Shown here: positions 8,855-16,940 of the stretch, one piece after another
How positions within the stretch are numbered: the first letter of the stretch is position 1
How the letters are laid out: every line of letters begins with the position of its first letter
Source: Paenibacillus caseinilyticus
Lineage (GTDB): Bacteria > Bacillota > Bacilli > Paenibacillales > NBRC-103111
Reading direction: 5' to 3'
Length of the DNA stretch: 64,000 bases
Assembly (NCBI RefSeq): GCF_027533645.1
Contig: NZ_JAQAGY010000003.1
Span: 248,001-312,000 of the forward strand
Notes under the pieces: generated by a model
Seen by the model: only the letters and a program-made list of their open reading frames with translations
What the model was told of the DNA's origin: nothing
Database searches by the model: none
Program-made: the position numbers and the translations under genes

Positions 8855-10627
8855 ATGAATAATACGGCCCAGCCGTTCCGGGCGCAGCAGGACCGCGCCC
8901 TCTCCATCACCAACTATGCTTCGACGAAGCGGCAGAGAACGATCGCCCTTGGCCTCTGCGTCCTCTTGGCGGGCGTCGTCGCCTTCACCCTGCCGCATGC
9001 GCGGACCGCAGCACTCGCGGTCCAGCCGTTCCTGCCCGCCTTCATCGCGGCGGTCTTCTTCTGCGAGCTGGTGACCGGGTACCTGATACTCAGCGAGTTC
9101 GTGGTGACCCGCTCGCTTCCGCTGCTCGTGCTGGCCTGCGCTTATCTCTTCACGGGCCTGATCACCATCCCGCATATCCTCACCTTTCCCGGCGTCTTCT
9201 CCGAGAAGGGGCTGCTCGGTGCCACGACGCAGACAGCGACCTGGTTCTGGGTGTTCTGGCACAGCGGCTACCCTCTGATCGTCATGGGCTATGCGGCCTC
9301 CGACCGGTGGTATGGACAGGTGCAGCTGGGGCAGAAGGCAGTCCGCCTTCTGATGCCCCTGGCCCTTCTCGGCGTAGCCCTCCTGATCGCAGGGCTGACC
9401 CTGCTGGCCCTGTACGGCACAGAGCACCTGCCTACGATCATCCAGAAGGATAACTTCCGCATCCTGATCACCTCGGGCGTCGGCCCCATCGTATGGCTCC
9501 TCAATCTGGCCTGCTTCCTCTCCCTGCTGCTTATGCACAGGGGTCGGACCGTGGTGAACCTGTGGTTGACCGTAGCCGTGCTCGCCATGCTGCTCGACGT
9601 CACGCTCACCCTGTTCTCCGGCAGCCGCTACAGTATCGGATGGTACGTCGCCCGCCTGAACAGCATCCTGTCCGCTTCGCTCGTCCTCGGCACGCTGCTG
9701 TACGAGTTCCGCAGCCTCTATTACCGGATCGTGCAGCAGGAGCGGATCTTCCGGACCGTATTCGAATTCGCCGCGGTCGGGATTGCCCGGATCGACCTTG
9801 CCAGCAAGCCGATCGAAGCGAATCAGGCGTTCCAGCATATGCTCGGATTCAGCGAGGAGGAACTGCAGAGCCGGCATATCCCTGACCTAACGCACCCTGA
9901 AGACATAACGAAGGACGAGCTCCTGATGAAGGAGCTGCTCGAAGGCAAACGCAAAAATTATTCTGTCGAGAAACGGTATTTCAACAAGGAAGGCCGGCTC
10001 GTCTGGGGCAACTCGATCGTCTCGCTGGTCCGCGGCGTATATGACGAACCGGAGTTCTTCGTCGGGATGGTCGAGGATATCACGCGCCGCAAGGAATACG
10101 AGGAGCAGATCAAATTCCAGGCTTACCATGACGCACTGACTTCCCTGCCGAACCGGATCCTGTTCACTGACCGGCTTAACCTGGCCCTGATCCAGGCCCG
10201 GCGCAACAACGAGAGGCTCGCGGTCTGTTTCCTCGACCTCGACGGGTTCAAGCAGGTGAACGACACGCTGGGCCACGATATCGGCGACGGACTGCTGCAG
10301 GTTGTCGCCTCGCGGTTGACCGACTCCGTGCGCAAGGGGGATACCGTCGCCCGGATGGGCGGGGACGAATTCACGATGATTCTCCCCGAGCTCTCCGATC
10401 TGTCGGATGCCAAAGTGGTCGCGGACAAGGTGCTGCAAATCTTCGGCTCCCCCTTCGACATCGAAGGCCACGCCGTGAGCGTCACCACTTCCGTCGGCAT
10501 CGCCCTCTACCCTTATCACGGGGAAGACGTCCAGTCGCTGATGAAGTATGCGGATATCGCTATGTACCGCGCGAAGACGCAGGGCAAGAACCGGTATGTG
10601 CTGTACGATCCGCTGCCGGAGGCGTGA
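8855..10627 (+). CDS. Membrane diguanylate cyclase (MASE4-like, PAS, GGDEF)
   Basis: A 590-residue enzyme that would make cyclic di-GMP. Residues 30-285 contain about eight membrane segments of the MASE4 type (for example VQPFLPAFIAAVFFCELVTG and IPHILTFPG). A PAS domain follows at about 305-425 (FAAVGIARIDLASKPIEANQAF; PAC-like FFVGMVEDITRR). The GGDEF domain covers 430-588 with intact catalytic GGDEF at 502-506. An allosteric I-site RKGD sits exactly five residues before it, so product inhibition is likely. No EAL domain is present. ATG 8855 is chosen for AAAGGAG upstream. Together with the HD-GYP protein at 48.5 kb, c-di-GMP turnover is represented in the window. Confidence 0.93.
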   Translation: MNNTAQPFRAQQDRALSITNYASTKRQRTIALGLCVLLAGVVAFTLPHARTAALAVQPFLPAFIAAVFFCELVTGYLILSEFVVTRSLPLLVLACAYLFTGLITIPHILTFPGVFSEKGLLGATTQTATWFWVFWHSGYPLIVMGYAASDRWYGQVQLGQKAVRLLMPLALLGVALLIAGLTLLALYGTEHLPTIIQKDNFRILITSGVGPIVWLLNLACFLSLLLMHRGRTVVNLWLTVAVLAMLLDVTLTLFSGSRYSIGWYVARLNSILSASLVLGTLLYEFRSLYYRIVQQERIFRTVFEFAAVGIARIDLASKPIEANQAFQHMLGFSEEELQSRHIPDLTHPEDITKDELLMKELLEGKRKNYSVEKRYFNKEGRLVWGNSIVSLVRGVYDEPEFFVGMVEDITRRKEYEEQIKFQAYHDALTSLPNRILFTDRLNLALIQARRNNERLAVCFLDLDGFKQVNDTLGHDIGDGLLQVVASRLTDSVRKGDTVARMGGDEFTMILPELSDLSDAKVVADKVLQIFGSPFDIEGHAVSVTTSVGIALYPYHGEDVQSLMKYADIAMYRAKTQGKNRYVLYDPLPEA

Positions 10628-10761
10628 GAAGCGGAACTGTCCCTTTCCCGGACAGGAAGAAGAAAATGCGAGGGAGGCACTTGGTGCCTCCTGGGCTGCG
10701 GGCTGCGGCCCCCTTGGTAATCCAGCCGGAAGCAAGAGGCGACCATTGGGCAGCAGGGGGA

Positions 10762-10790
10762 TTGACAGGGGACGCCGCATGATGTATTTT
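10762..10790 (+). promoter_or_regulatory. Sigma-A promoter of fabH
   Basis: TTGACA at 10762-10767, 17-base spacer, TATTTT at 10785-10790. The FapR-type palindrome begins six bases downstream, where a repressor would block transcription start. Confidence 0.7.
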
Positions 10791-10795
10791 TATTT

Positions 10796-10810
10796 TAGTA
10801 CCAGGTACTA
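10796..10810 (+). promoter_or_regulatory. FapR-type operator
   Basis: TAGTACCAGGTACTA is a perfect 7-1-7 palindrome matching the known FapR binding core of Bacillus fatty-acid genes (TTAGTACCTGGTACTAA-like). FapR is released by malonyl-CoA. The position at the start site of fabH fits repression of initiation of fatty-acid synthesis. Confidence 0.88.
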
Positions 10811-10868
10811 TATTCAGGTCATTAATACAGATTGTCCGATTCACCATCCTATGGTTAGAGGTGATCTT

Positions 10869-11900
10869 ATGTCCACCGGTATATTTCCCGCTGCCGCCCC
10901 TTACCGGCCGCGGATTACGGCCATCGGCAGCTATACGCCCGAACGCCGCCTGACCAACGCCGACTTGGAGCGAATGGTCGAGACGAACGACGAATGGATC
11001 GTCCAGCGCACCGGCATCCGGGAGCGCCGGATCAGCGCACCGGAAGAGACGACGAGCGGGCTTGCGATCCAGGCGGTGCAGAACCTCGTCGACCGTTACG
11101 GCGCAGCCCTGGACGATGTCGATCTGTTGATCGTCGCGACCAGCACGCCCGACTTCGCGTTCCCCGCTACGGCGTGCTTGGTGCAGGCCCACTTCGGGAT
11201 CTCGGCCACCTTGGCCTACGACATCAGCGCCGCCTGCGCCGGCTTCGTACACGGGCTGCATACCGCCTCCGGCCTGATCGCCTCGGGGCTGCACCGCAAA
11301 GCCCTGATCATCGGCGCCGATGCGCTCTCGAAGATCACGGACTATACCGACCGCTCCACGTGCATCCTGTTCGGCGACGCCGCGGGAGCCGTCCTGCTGG
11401 AGCGGGACGAATCGGAGCAGGCGCAGAGCTCGCTGATGGCCTATACCCTGGGCACCGACGGCCGGGGCGCCCCGCACCTGTACCGCGCCGTGACGGCGGA
11501 AAGCTGGAACGGCCAGCCGCTCCCTCCTGGCGGGAAGCTCGTGCAGAACGGCCGGGAGGTGTACCGGTTCGCGGTGCAGACGGTCCCCCGGGCTTCGGCC
11601 GAGCTGCTCGAGGCGGCGGGCTTGTCCGCCGATGAGGTGGACTGGTTCGTCCCCCACAGCGCGAATCTGCGCATCATCGAATCCGTCTGCGAGAAGCTCG
11701 GCATCCCGCTGGAGCGGACACTGCACACCATCGAGGATTACGGCAATACTTCGGCGGCGACCATCCCGCTGGCGCTGGACCTGGGCGTACGCAGCGGCAA
11801 GTTCAAGGAAGGCGACAAGCTGCTTCTCTTCGGCTTCGGCGGCGGCCTCGTGTACGGCGGGCTGCTGCTCCGGTGGCAGGAACTGCAGGCCCGGCCGTAA
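10869..11900 (+). CDS. fabH: 3-oxoacyl-ACP synthase III (KAS III)
   Basis: A 343-residue condensing enzyme that joins acetyl-CoA or a branched acyl-CoA primer to malonyl-ACP to begin fatty-acid synthesis. The catalytic triad is visible: Cys123 in DISAACAGF, His263 in WFVPHSANLRI and Asn293 in DYGNTSAATIP. The N-terminal ITAIGSYTPERRLTN and TGIRERRI motifs are typical. The upstream frame is open to 10548 but the ATG at 10869 has GAGGTGAT before it and fits the family length. It stands alone, behind a FapR box and before a terminator, as a second or stand-alone fabH would. Confidence 0.95.
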   Translation: MSTGIFPAAAPYRPRITAIGSYTPERRLTNADLERMVETNDEWIVQRTGIRERRISAPEETTSGLAIQAVQNLVDRYGAALDDVDLLIVATSTPDFAFPATACLVQAHFGISATLAYDISAACAGFVHGLHTASGLIASGLHRKALIIGADALSKITDYTDRSTCILFGDAAGAVLLERDESEQAQSSLMAYTLGTDGRGAPHLYRAVTAESWNGQPLPPGGKLVQNGREVYRFAVQTVPRASAELLEAAGLSADEVDWFVPHSANLRIIESVCEKLGIPLERTLHTIEDYGNTSAATIPLALDLGVRSGKFKEGDKLLLFGFGGGLVYGGLLLRWQELQARP

Positions 11901-12004
11901 ATCACGGCCTGCCTGCTGCAGCTCCACCCAAAAGCCGGCCCGTGTACAACAGGGCAGCATCGGGCGGAACCCGGCAGGATTCCGGCGTTATGCCGGGCAA
12001 CCCC

Positions 12005-12052
12005 AAGATGACTCCTGCAGCGACCAGCGGCTGGGAGTCATCTTTGTTCTTC
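12005..12052 (+). terminator. Terminator of fabH
   Basis: AAGATGACTCC, 17-base loop, GGAGTCATCTT, followed by TGTTCTTCT. Confidence 0.8.
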
Positions 12053-12099
12053 TAAGTACCCTCTTCATCAAAAGCTCGCACGGGTGTCTGCGCAGCGCC

Positions 12100-12561
12100 T
12101 CACGCCTCCTGCTTCAGCAGGAATAGCGCAGCCAGACGGTCCACTCCATCGCTCATGGCCAAGAAGAATACATCTCTGACCCTGGGGCTTGGCGTAAGCA
12201 GGTACGTATCGCGGAACTGCCTGACCGCTTCCCGCTCCATGCCGATCGCCTCGCGCAGACCCTCCCGGTACGAGACGGCATGGGATTCGGACGGCTCGAT
12301 CTCCGGCTCCACCCCTTTCAGCTCCACATACAGCCCGCGGACCATAGCAAAATGCCCCCTGGCCTGCAGCAGCAGCCTCTCCAGCTCTTCGGCCTCCGCT
12401 TCCCCGGGAGCCAGCTTCCCCAGGGCGGAATAAATGCGAATCGAACCTGCAATATGGTTGAGACTCCACTGCAGACTCTCAAAAAAACGGAGCACATCCC
12501 GGTATTGCAGCTTCATGGCGGTGGCCAGACGGCTCGAAGCCTCCAGCGAATACGTCTTCAT
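12100..12561 (-). CDS. Helical, possibly ferritin-like protein of unknown function
   Basis: A 153-residue, all-helical protein. Spaced Glu residues and the pattern of long amphipathic helices (residues 8-45, 55-85, 105-150) recall a four-helix ferritin-like bundle, but I do not see a clear ExxH metal site, so the fold is a guess. ATG at 12561 with GGGGAGAAGG upstream. It is the last gene in the direction of transcription of the spore-surface locus but is separated from the trio at 12.8-13.7 kb by hairpins, so it may have its own promoter in 12562-12664. Confidence 0.6.
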   Translation of the reverse strand: MKTYSLEASSRLATAMKLQYRDVLRFFESLQWSLNHIAGSIRIYSALGKLAPGEAEAEELERLLLQARGHFAMVRGLYVELKGVEPEIEPSESHAVSYREGLREAIGMEREAVRQFRDTYLLTPSPRVRDVFFLAMSDGVDRLAALFLLKQEA

Positions 12562-12664
12562 GCGGCCTTCTCCCCTTTCCCCTTGGCAGGAACGATGCTC
12601 CTGCCCTACCTAACCAGGATATTCGCCCAGCCGCATCCTTGCTACCGGTATGGCTTGTCCTTGA

Positions 12665-12741
12665 GAAAAAATAGTCCTGCAGCGGACATCCGCTGCGAGA
12701 GGGAACAGCCTGAAGAGGACGATTCTATAAAAAATCGTCCC
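12665..12741 (-). terminator. Hairpins ending the three-gene helical operon
   Basis: Two hairpins follow the stop at 12761 on the minus strand. The first is GGACGAT...ATCGTCC (12718-12741), with a T run in its loop. The second is CAGCGG-ATGT-CCGCTG (12680-12695), with TTTTTT eight bases beyond. The second looks the better terminator. Confidence 0.55.
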
Positions 12742-12760
12742 GGTGCCCACCAGGCCCTCC

Positions 12761-13033
12761 TCACCTCTTGAACCGCACACGTCTGCTGAGCCAAGGCGCA
12801 CCCGGCACGCCGCGCCTCGTTTTGCGGATGCGCAGTCCGACCATCTTAACCGCCAGTGCCCGTTGGTACCCGGCCATGGTCCGGACCGCAGCAGACAGCT
12901 CGCTTGCCGTCGCCGGCGAGGTATCCACCACTTGCGCCATGCTCTCCAGCATGCGCGCCAGAGCCCTCTGGCTTCGGGCCAGAGAATGAAGAAGATGCAG
13001 CTTCACCTTGTTCTCTTCCTCGGTCCAGTTCAT
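12761..13033 (-). CDS. Small helical protein, third of three paralogs, Arg-rich C-terminus
   Basis: A 90-residue protein with two predicted amphipathic helices (residues 5-35 and 40-65) and a strongly basic tail (RIRKTRRG...RRVRFKR). The pattern SQRALARMLESMAQV...AGYQRALAVKM matches positions in the two genes upstream (HMASSQQEMANILEAK...LEEALAEHI), so I treat the three as diverged duplicates. Its ATG overlaps the stop of the preceding gene in ATGA, showing translational coupling. Function is unknown. Co-transcription from a sigma-K-like promoter suggests a late spore-layer protein. Confidence 0.7.
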   Translation of the reverse strand: MNWTEEENKVKLHLLHSLARSQRALARMLESMAQVVDTSPATASELSAAVRTMAGYQRALAVKMVGLRIRKTRRGVPGAPWLSRRVRFKR

Positions 13034-13377
13034 TTGGAGTCGTCTCCCCCGTAGGAGAAGAAGTCGCCGTCGCCGCCTCCGCCCAGTCCTTGGCCGCCTC
13101 CATCTTCCTGGCCGGCAAGCAGTAATTGCATGTGGCGGGCCAGCGCCTGCTCCATCTTCGTCATGGAATCGATAACTTCAAGAATCTGTTCATGCACCTC
13201 AATGGTCGTCTTCACCTGTTCCCCGTGATCCCGGAAGTGCTCCTCCGAGAGATGCCCGCACAGCCACTGGCACGAACGCGCCGCTTCAACGGCTTTGGCC
13301 TCCAGGATCAGCGAGATGTTATACTGAAATTTCGATGCCGACTGCAGCATATGATAGTAACTGTCTTTTCTGCTCAC
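13030..13377 (-). CDS. Small helical protein, second of three paralogs, Gly-rich C-terminus
   Basis: A 115-residue protein. Residues 5-90 are helical (MLQSASKFQYNISLILEAKAVEAA; HEQILEVIDSMTKMEQALARHMQLLLA) and share the LEAKA...EQALARH pattern with its neighbours. The last 25 residues are Gly/Asp-rich (DGGGQGLGGGGDGDFF) and acidic, opposite in charge to the basic tail of the next gene product. The start is GTG at 13375-13377 with GAGGGG seven bases before it. It overlaps the next gene by four bases. No recognised family. Confidence 0.7.
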   Translation of the reverse strand: MSRKDSYYHMLQSASKFQYNISLILEAKAVEAARSCQWLCGHLSEEHFRDHGEQVKTTIEVHEQILEVIDSMTKMEQALARHMQLLLAGQEDGGGQGLGGGGDGDFFSYGGDDSK

Positions 13378-13434
13378 GTTCTACCCCTCATTTCCCAGGT
13401 ACTCACCCGGCAGCCGCCCGGTTGAAGATCATAT

Positions 13435-13725
13435 CTACTCTTCATCCTCCGGAATCTCCACGAGCTTCGTTATTACCGCTATATGTTCCGCCAGAGCCTC
13501 CTCCAATTCCGCCAGTGAACTGAGATAAGCGGCCAGATTCTTGGCTACGCCCAACGAATGCTCTGTCAGCGCTTCAATCCCCTCGAATCCCGGATTCTGC
13601 GGCGGAATACTATGGGTCAGCTGGGCCATACGTACGGCCACATGACGCTTCGCTTCGAGAATATTGGCCATCTCCTGCTGGGAGGAGGCCATGTGTTTGA
13701 CAATCTGGGTTACCTGCTTGTGCAT
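13435..13725 (-). CDS. Small helical protein, first of three paralogs
   Basis: A 96-residue acidic protein with two long helices (residues 2-35 and 50-88), MHKQVTQIVKHMASSQQEMA at the start and an EIPEDEE end. It shares the NILEAK...LEEALAEHI pattern with the two following genes. ATG 13725 is chosen because GAGGAGGTGC precedes it; the longer frame to 13782 lacks a ribosome site. A sigma-K-like promoter lies 33 bases upstream, so this gene should be made late in the mother cell. I do not recognise a named family. Confidence 0.75.
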   Translation of the reverse strand: MHKQVTQIVKHMASSQQEMANILEAKRHVAVRMAQLTHSIPPQNPGFEGIEALTEHSLGVAKNLAAYLSSLAELEEALAEHIAVITKLVEIPEDEE

Positions 13726-13757
13726 GGAGCACCTCCTCATTGAACTGCCTCTCCCGC

Positions 13758-13786
13758 CAACATATGCGATTCTTTGCCGCAAAGTC
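13758..13786 (-). promoter_or_regulatory. Sigma-K-like promoter of the three-gene helical operon
   Basis: Minus strand GACT, 16 bases, CATATGTTG. AC and CATA are at the consensus distance; the outer -35 bases and the last -10 base deviate. Confidence 0.55.
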
Positions 13787-13805
13787 CCGCGAATATCAGC
13801 CCAAT

Positions 13806-14537
13806 TCAGATAAAATCATGGGGATCCGCGTTCCACTTCCGGATGAATTTCTCCCGGTTGGTCCGCAGAAGGGACTGTACCTTCTCCTCCCGCTCCCGTT
13901 TGAAGCTGGCGCTGCCTTGGTGATAGACAAAAGCATCCCCTGCGATTTTGAGCTTATAGCCCGCCTGCCGGGCACGATAGCAATAGTCGTCGTCCTCGAA
14001 GTGGCCTGGGGAAAACTGCTCGTCAAGCTCACCGATCCGCTCCATAAGCTCCCGCCGGAACAGAAAGCACAGGCCGACGACCCGAAGGGTGTCCCGCCAT
14101 TTACGGCTGTCCGGCCGGTTCATTCGCTCCGCCGTCTCATCGATGGTCGTGAAGGTCTCCTTCATCTGCTGCTTTCCACTCGCATAGTTGCTCATGGGCC
14201 CTACAATCCCCGTATCCTCGCTTCCATACAAGCACCGCATCAGATTGTCGATCCCGCCCCGGGTCACCTGGGTATCGTTGTTGAGCAGAAGCAGTGCATC
14301 CCCCGAGGCCAGCCGCATACCAAGATTGCACGCCGCGGGGAACCCCCGGTTGTCGGGCAGCGAAATAAGCTTCACGCCACTGCGGATACAGAGCCCGAGC
14401 GAATCGTCATTCGATCCGTTGTCGACGACAATCGTCTCATGAGGAAGCTGCACATGCCGGGAGATGGACTGCAGGCAGGCATCGAGCAGGGGCGCCCCAT
14501 TGTAATTCGGAATGATGATGCTGACGCTTTGCATCAT
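13806..14537 (-). CDS. Family 2 glycosyltransferase (rhamnosyltransferase-like)
   Basis: A 243-residue GT-A enzyme that transfers a nucleotide-activated sugar. The N-terminus SVSIIIPNYNGAPLLDACLQS is the usual GT2 start. The nucleotide site is VVDNGSNDDS, the DxD-like motif is LLLNNDTQV (near residues 83-91), and the acceptor or base region is HFEDDDYCYRARQAGYKL with the ED dyad. This subtype is common in rhamnan and O-antigen assembly (WbbL type), which fits the rml genes in the same locus. No membrane helix, so it acts on the cytoplasmic side. The ATG overlaps the stop of the upstream gene in ATGA. It is the last gene of a three-glycosyltransferase unit. Confidence 0.9.
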   Translation of the reverse strand: MMQSVSIIIPNYNGAPLLDACLQSISRHVQLPHETIVVDNGSNDDSLGLCIRSGVKLISLPDNRGFPAACNLGMRLASGDALLLLNNDTQVTRGGIDNLMRCLYGSEDTGIVGPMSNYASGKQQMKETFTTIDETAERMNRPDSRKWRDTLRVVGLCFLFRRELMERIGELDEQFSPGHFEDDDYCYRARQAGYKLKIAGDAFVYHQGSASFKREREEKVQSLLRTNREKFIRKWNADPHDFI

Positions 14538-15850
14538 TCCCCACCTCCTGCGTAGTCTCGTTTGCGTAGGGTATCTTCATAGAACAAGCGGACACCGGCA
14601 GTATCCCCGGCACGACGGAGCGCTTCGATGTGATCCCCTAGGATGAGCCCGGCGACCGGCGAAGACCTGCCCCGGTTGGTCCGGCGCCGCTTGTTGCCTC
14701 GGATCACATTCACCCGGCCGGCAGCCGCGACCTTCAGTCCGGACAGGATCGCAAGGGCTTGCGCCTTCGGCGGAACGGACAGCGCCCCCGCCCCCAGCGT
14801 CTCCACCGTCCGGCGGGAGAGCGCATGCGGGATCGCGGTAAGTGAACTAGCGGCCAGCTCCGGCCGGTTCAGTCCCAGATTGAGGAACTGCTTCATCACG
14901 CTCACCCCATCCTGCCGGGGGAAGCTGCCCAGATACGGAGTGATGTCATTCAAGGCGACATCCAGACCACTCTCCACCCCCCACACGAACGAAACGAGTT
15001 CCTCCGCAGGGACGGGAATGTCCCCATCCAGGAACAGTAGTATGTCAGCCCGTGCCAGCTTCGCTCCAAGCGACCGCCCCACATCATGCCCAAGTGCTTC
15101 CGGACAGGATACAACCACCGCCTGCGAAGCGTGACGAGCCCGGGCCGCGCTGCCGTCCGTCGACCCGTTCACGATGACATACGTCTCCGACACCATCAGC
15201 CTGTTCACCTCTGCGAGCACCCGGCTGATCGTATCCGCTTCGTTCTTGGCCGTGATGATCACCGCGACCGACTTCGGTGTCGGCAGCGGCACCCAATCGG
15301 GCGCCCTGCGGCCCAGCGCACGGAAATAGCCAACCAGGTAGCTCCTGGCCATGCTATGGTAACGCGCACCGAGCGCTTGGGCGCCGCTGTCCGCCAGTCC
15401 CAGCTGCCTCACCCGGGCTGCCCAGCAGGCATTCAGCCGCTGCCGCAGCTCCGGCTCCGCAAGCCCCATACTCCCGGCCGCATCCTGCTCGCCCCAGCGT
15501 CTGCTAGGCCCATCCGCCCGGCTGCCCATGCGCAGCTGCCGCGGGGGACGCTTCAGCAGCGGGGACGCCGGCGCGGCAGTCCGGCGCCGCGGGCGCCTGC
15601 CGGCTGCGGTCCCCGTCCGGGATGCTTTGGGCCGGCCGGACGGCACGGCCCGCTTCGCGCGGCGGCGCCGTCCGTGCGCTGCCGACACGGCAGCCCGCCG
15701 CTTCACTTTCACCCGCTTCCGGCGGGTTCCCGCTTCTTGCCGGATGACGCTGCGGCCCGCAGCCTCCGGCCTTGCGGACATCGCTGCACCGTCCACCGGT
15801 CCGCGCAGCCGCCTGCCCGTTTGCTTAGCACTGACCCGCACCCATTCCAT
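14534..15850 (-). CDS. Family 2 glycosyltransferase with long Arg-rich N-terminal tail
   Basis: A 438-residue protein. The first 120 residues are Arg/Lys/Ala/Pro-rich (TRRKRVKVKRRAA, GRRRRAKRAV, GRRPRRRT) with no hydrophobic segment. Residues 190-430 form a GT2 domain: SVAVIITAKNEADTISRVL, YVIVNGSTDGSA, and DILLFLDGDIPVP with the DxD motif. The catalytic half is a close paralog of the next gene upstream (shared ALGHDVGRS, LTAIPHALSRR and VPPKAQA motifs). Tail function is unknown; binding to an acidic polymer or self-assembly on the spore is my inference. ATG at 15850 with GAGGTGATGGACG before it, six bases after the upstream stop. Confidence 0.87.
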   Translation of the reverse strand: MEWVRVSAKQTGRRLRGPVDGAAMSARPEAAGRSVIRQEAGTRRKRVKVKRRAAVSAAHGRRRRAKRAVPSGRPKASRTGTAAGRRPRRRTAAPASPLLKRPPRQLRMGSRADGPSRRWGEQDAAGSMGLAEPELRQRLNACWAARVRQLGLADSGAQALGARYHSMARSYLVGYFRALGRRAPDWVPLPTPKSVAVIITAKNEADTISRVLAEVNRLMVSETYVIVNGSTDGSAARARHASQAVVVSCPEALGHDVGRSLGAKLARADILLFLDGDIPVPAEELVSFVWGVESGLDVALNDITPYLGSFPRQDGVSVMKQFLNLGLNRPELAASSLTAIPHALSRRTVETLGAGALSVPPKAQALAILSGLKVAAAGRVNVIRGNKRRRTNRGRSSPVAGLILGDHIEALRRAGDTAGVRLFYEDTLRKRDYAGGGE

Positions 15851-15856
15851 CGTCCA

Positions 15857-16738
15857 TCACCTCACTGCATGTCGCATCCGGTTCAGGTCGGTGAACCCGC
15901 CGCGCATATCGGTCGCCTCCGTAAGCCAGGCTACCGCTTCCAAATGGTCGCCCACGATGAGCCGGCCCACCTCGTCCTGCCCCTCGGCGGCGCCGCGTCT
16001 GCCCCGCAGGCGGTTCAGCTTCCCTACCGGCACCAGCGCTGCAGGTTCCACGCGCAGGCCGTGGTGCACGGCCATCGCCTGCGCCTTGGGGGGAACCGCC
16101 AGCGCTTCGGCGCCGACCGCTTCCAAGGCCCTGCGAGAGAGGGCATGCGGTACCGTCGTCAGGGAAGCCCCCCGCAGGTCCGGCCGGCCCAGAGCCAGAT
16201 TCAGCGCATGCTTAGCCAGCACCACCGGATGTGTGTGCCTCCTGCGCAGGGGGCCCAGATAGGCATTGAGCGCGACATCCGTGCCGCTGCCCACCGCGCG
16301 GATGAAGGGCCTCAGCTGCCGGGCAGTGAGCACCATGTCCGCGTCAAGGAAGAGCAGGATATCCCCTGCCGCATGCCGGGCCCCGATGCTTCGGCCTACA
16401 TCATGCCCAAGCGCTTCTTCGTAGAAGAATACCCGGGCTCCCGCACGCTCGGCGATCTCCCGCGAACCATCGGTCGATCCGTTGACAACCACAAGAATCT
16501 CGAGGAGCGACGGCTTCAGCTTCTTCACCTCGCGGAGGAGTGCCGGCAGGGTAGAGCCTTCGTTCATCACCGGAATGATGACGGAGACCCTCGCCAGCGG
16601 TGACGCCGGCCGGACGAGACTCCGATGCGCGGCCCTGCTCCCCGAAGGATCTCGCCGCCCCGCCGTTCGTCGATGCATCGGTCTCCGCTTCATCGGCTTC
16701 CGTCTCACCGCTTTCCGTTTCACCGGTCTCCGTTTCAT
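15857..16738 (-). CDS. Family 2 glycosyltransferase with short Arg/Lys tail
   Basis: A 293-residue GT2 enzyme, first gene of a three-gene unit. The N-terminal 30 residues are a basic repeat of the form KRRPxKRKxxRRKPMKRRP. The catalytic domain begins VSVIIPVMNEGSTLPALLREV, continues ILVVVNGSTDGSREIAE, and has the DxD motif in DILLFLDADMVLT. Conserved HALSRRALEAVGAEALAVP and VGDHLEAVAWL are shared with its downstream paralog. A sigma-K-like promoter lies about 45 bases upstream, so late mother-cell expression is likely. Donor and acceptor sugars are unknown. ATG at 16738 with GGGGGAGGAACGG upstream. Confidence 0.88.
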   Translation of the reverse strand: MKRRPVKRKAVRRKPMKRRPMHRRTAGRRDPSGSRAAHRSLVRPASPLARVSVIIPVMNEGSTLPALLREVKKLKPSLLEILVVVNGSTDGSREIAERAGARVFFYEEALGHDVGRSIGARHAAGDILLFLDADMVLTARQLRPFIRAVGSGTDVALNAYLGPLRRRHTHPVVLAKHALNLALGRPDLRGASLTTVPHALSRRALEAVGAEALAVPPKAQAMAVHHGLRVEPAALVPVGKLNRLRGRRGAAEGQDEVGRLIVGDHLEAVAWLTEATDMRGGFTDLNRMRHAVR

Positions 16739-16783
16739 CCGTTCCTCCCCCTTCCCGTCGGCCTGACGGATCTTCCTGTGCTC

Positions 16784-16812
16784 TATCCTATGCTCGCCCG
16801 CAGGAAGGGGTT
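16784..16812 (-). promoter_or_regulatory. Sigma-K promoter of the family 2 glycosyltransferase operon
   Basis: Minus strand AACC, 16 bases, CATAGGATA: a full match to mACm-N16-CATAnnnTA. The rest of 16739-16940 holds no gene. Confidence 0.7.
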
Positions 16813-16940
16813 AAGGCTGAAGCACAGCTTCCTCCAAAAGTCGTGTGCCGGCTTGTCCTACTTCGCCCCTCTTCAACTAACCTTCCCGTTCGGGGTCGAG
16901 GAGCGGACGAGACCCGCCCCTTGACGGAGGGGCGCTGCCG

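Noticed and set aside
10560-11960. 466-codon minus-strand frame over fabH
   Set aside because: It is an antisense shadow of high-G+C third positions; fabH on the plus strand has full catalytic motifs and promoter.
12100-12561. Naming the 153-residue protein a ferritin or rubrerythrin
   Set aside because: Helical bundle composition only; no ExxH pairs that would form a di-iron site.
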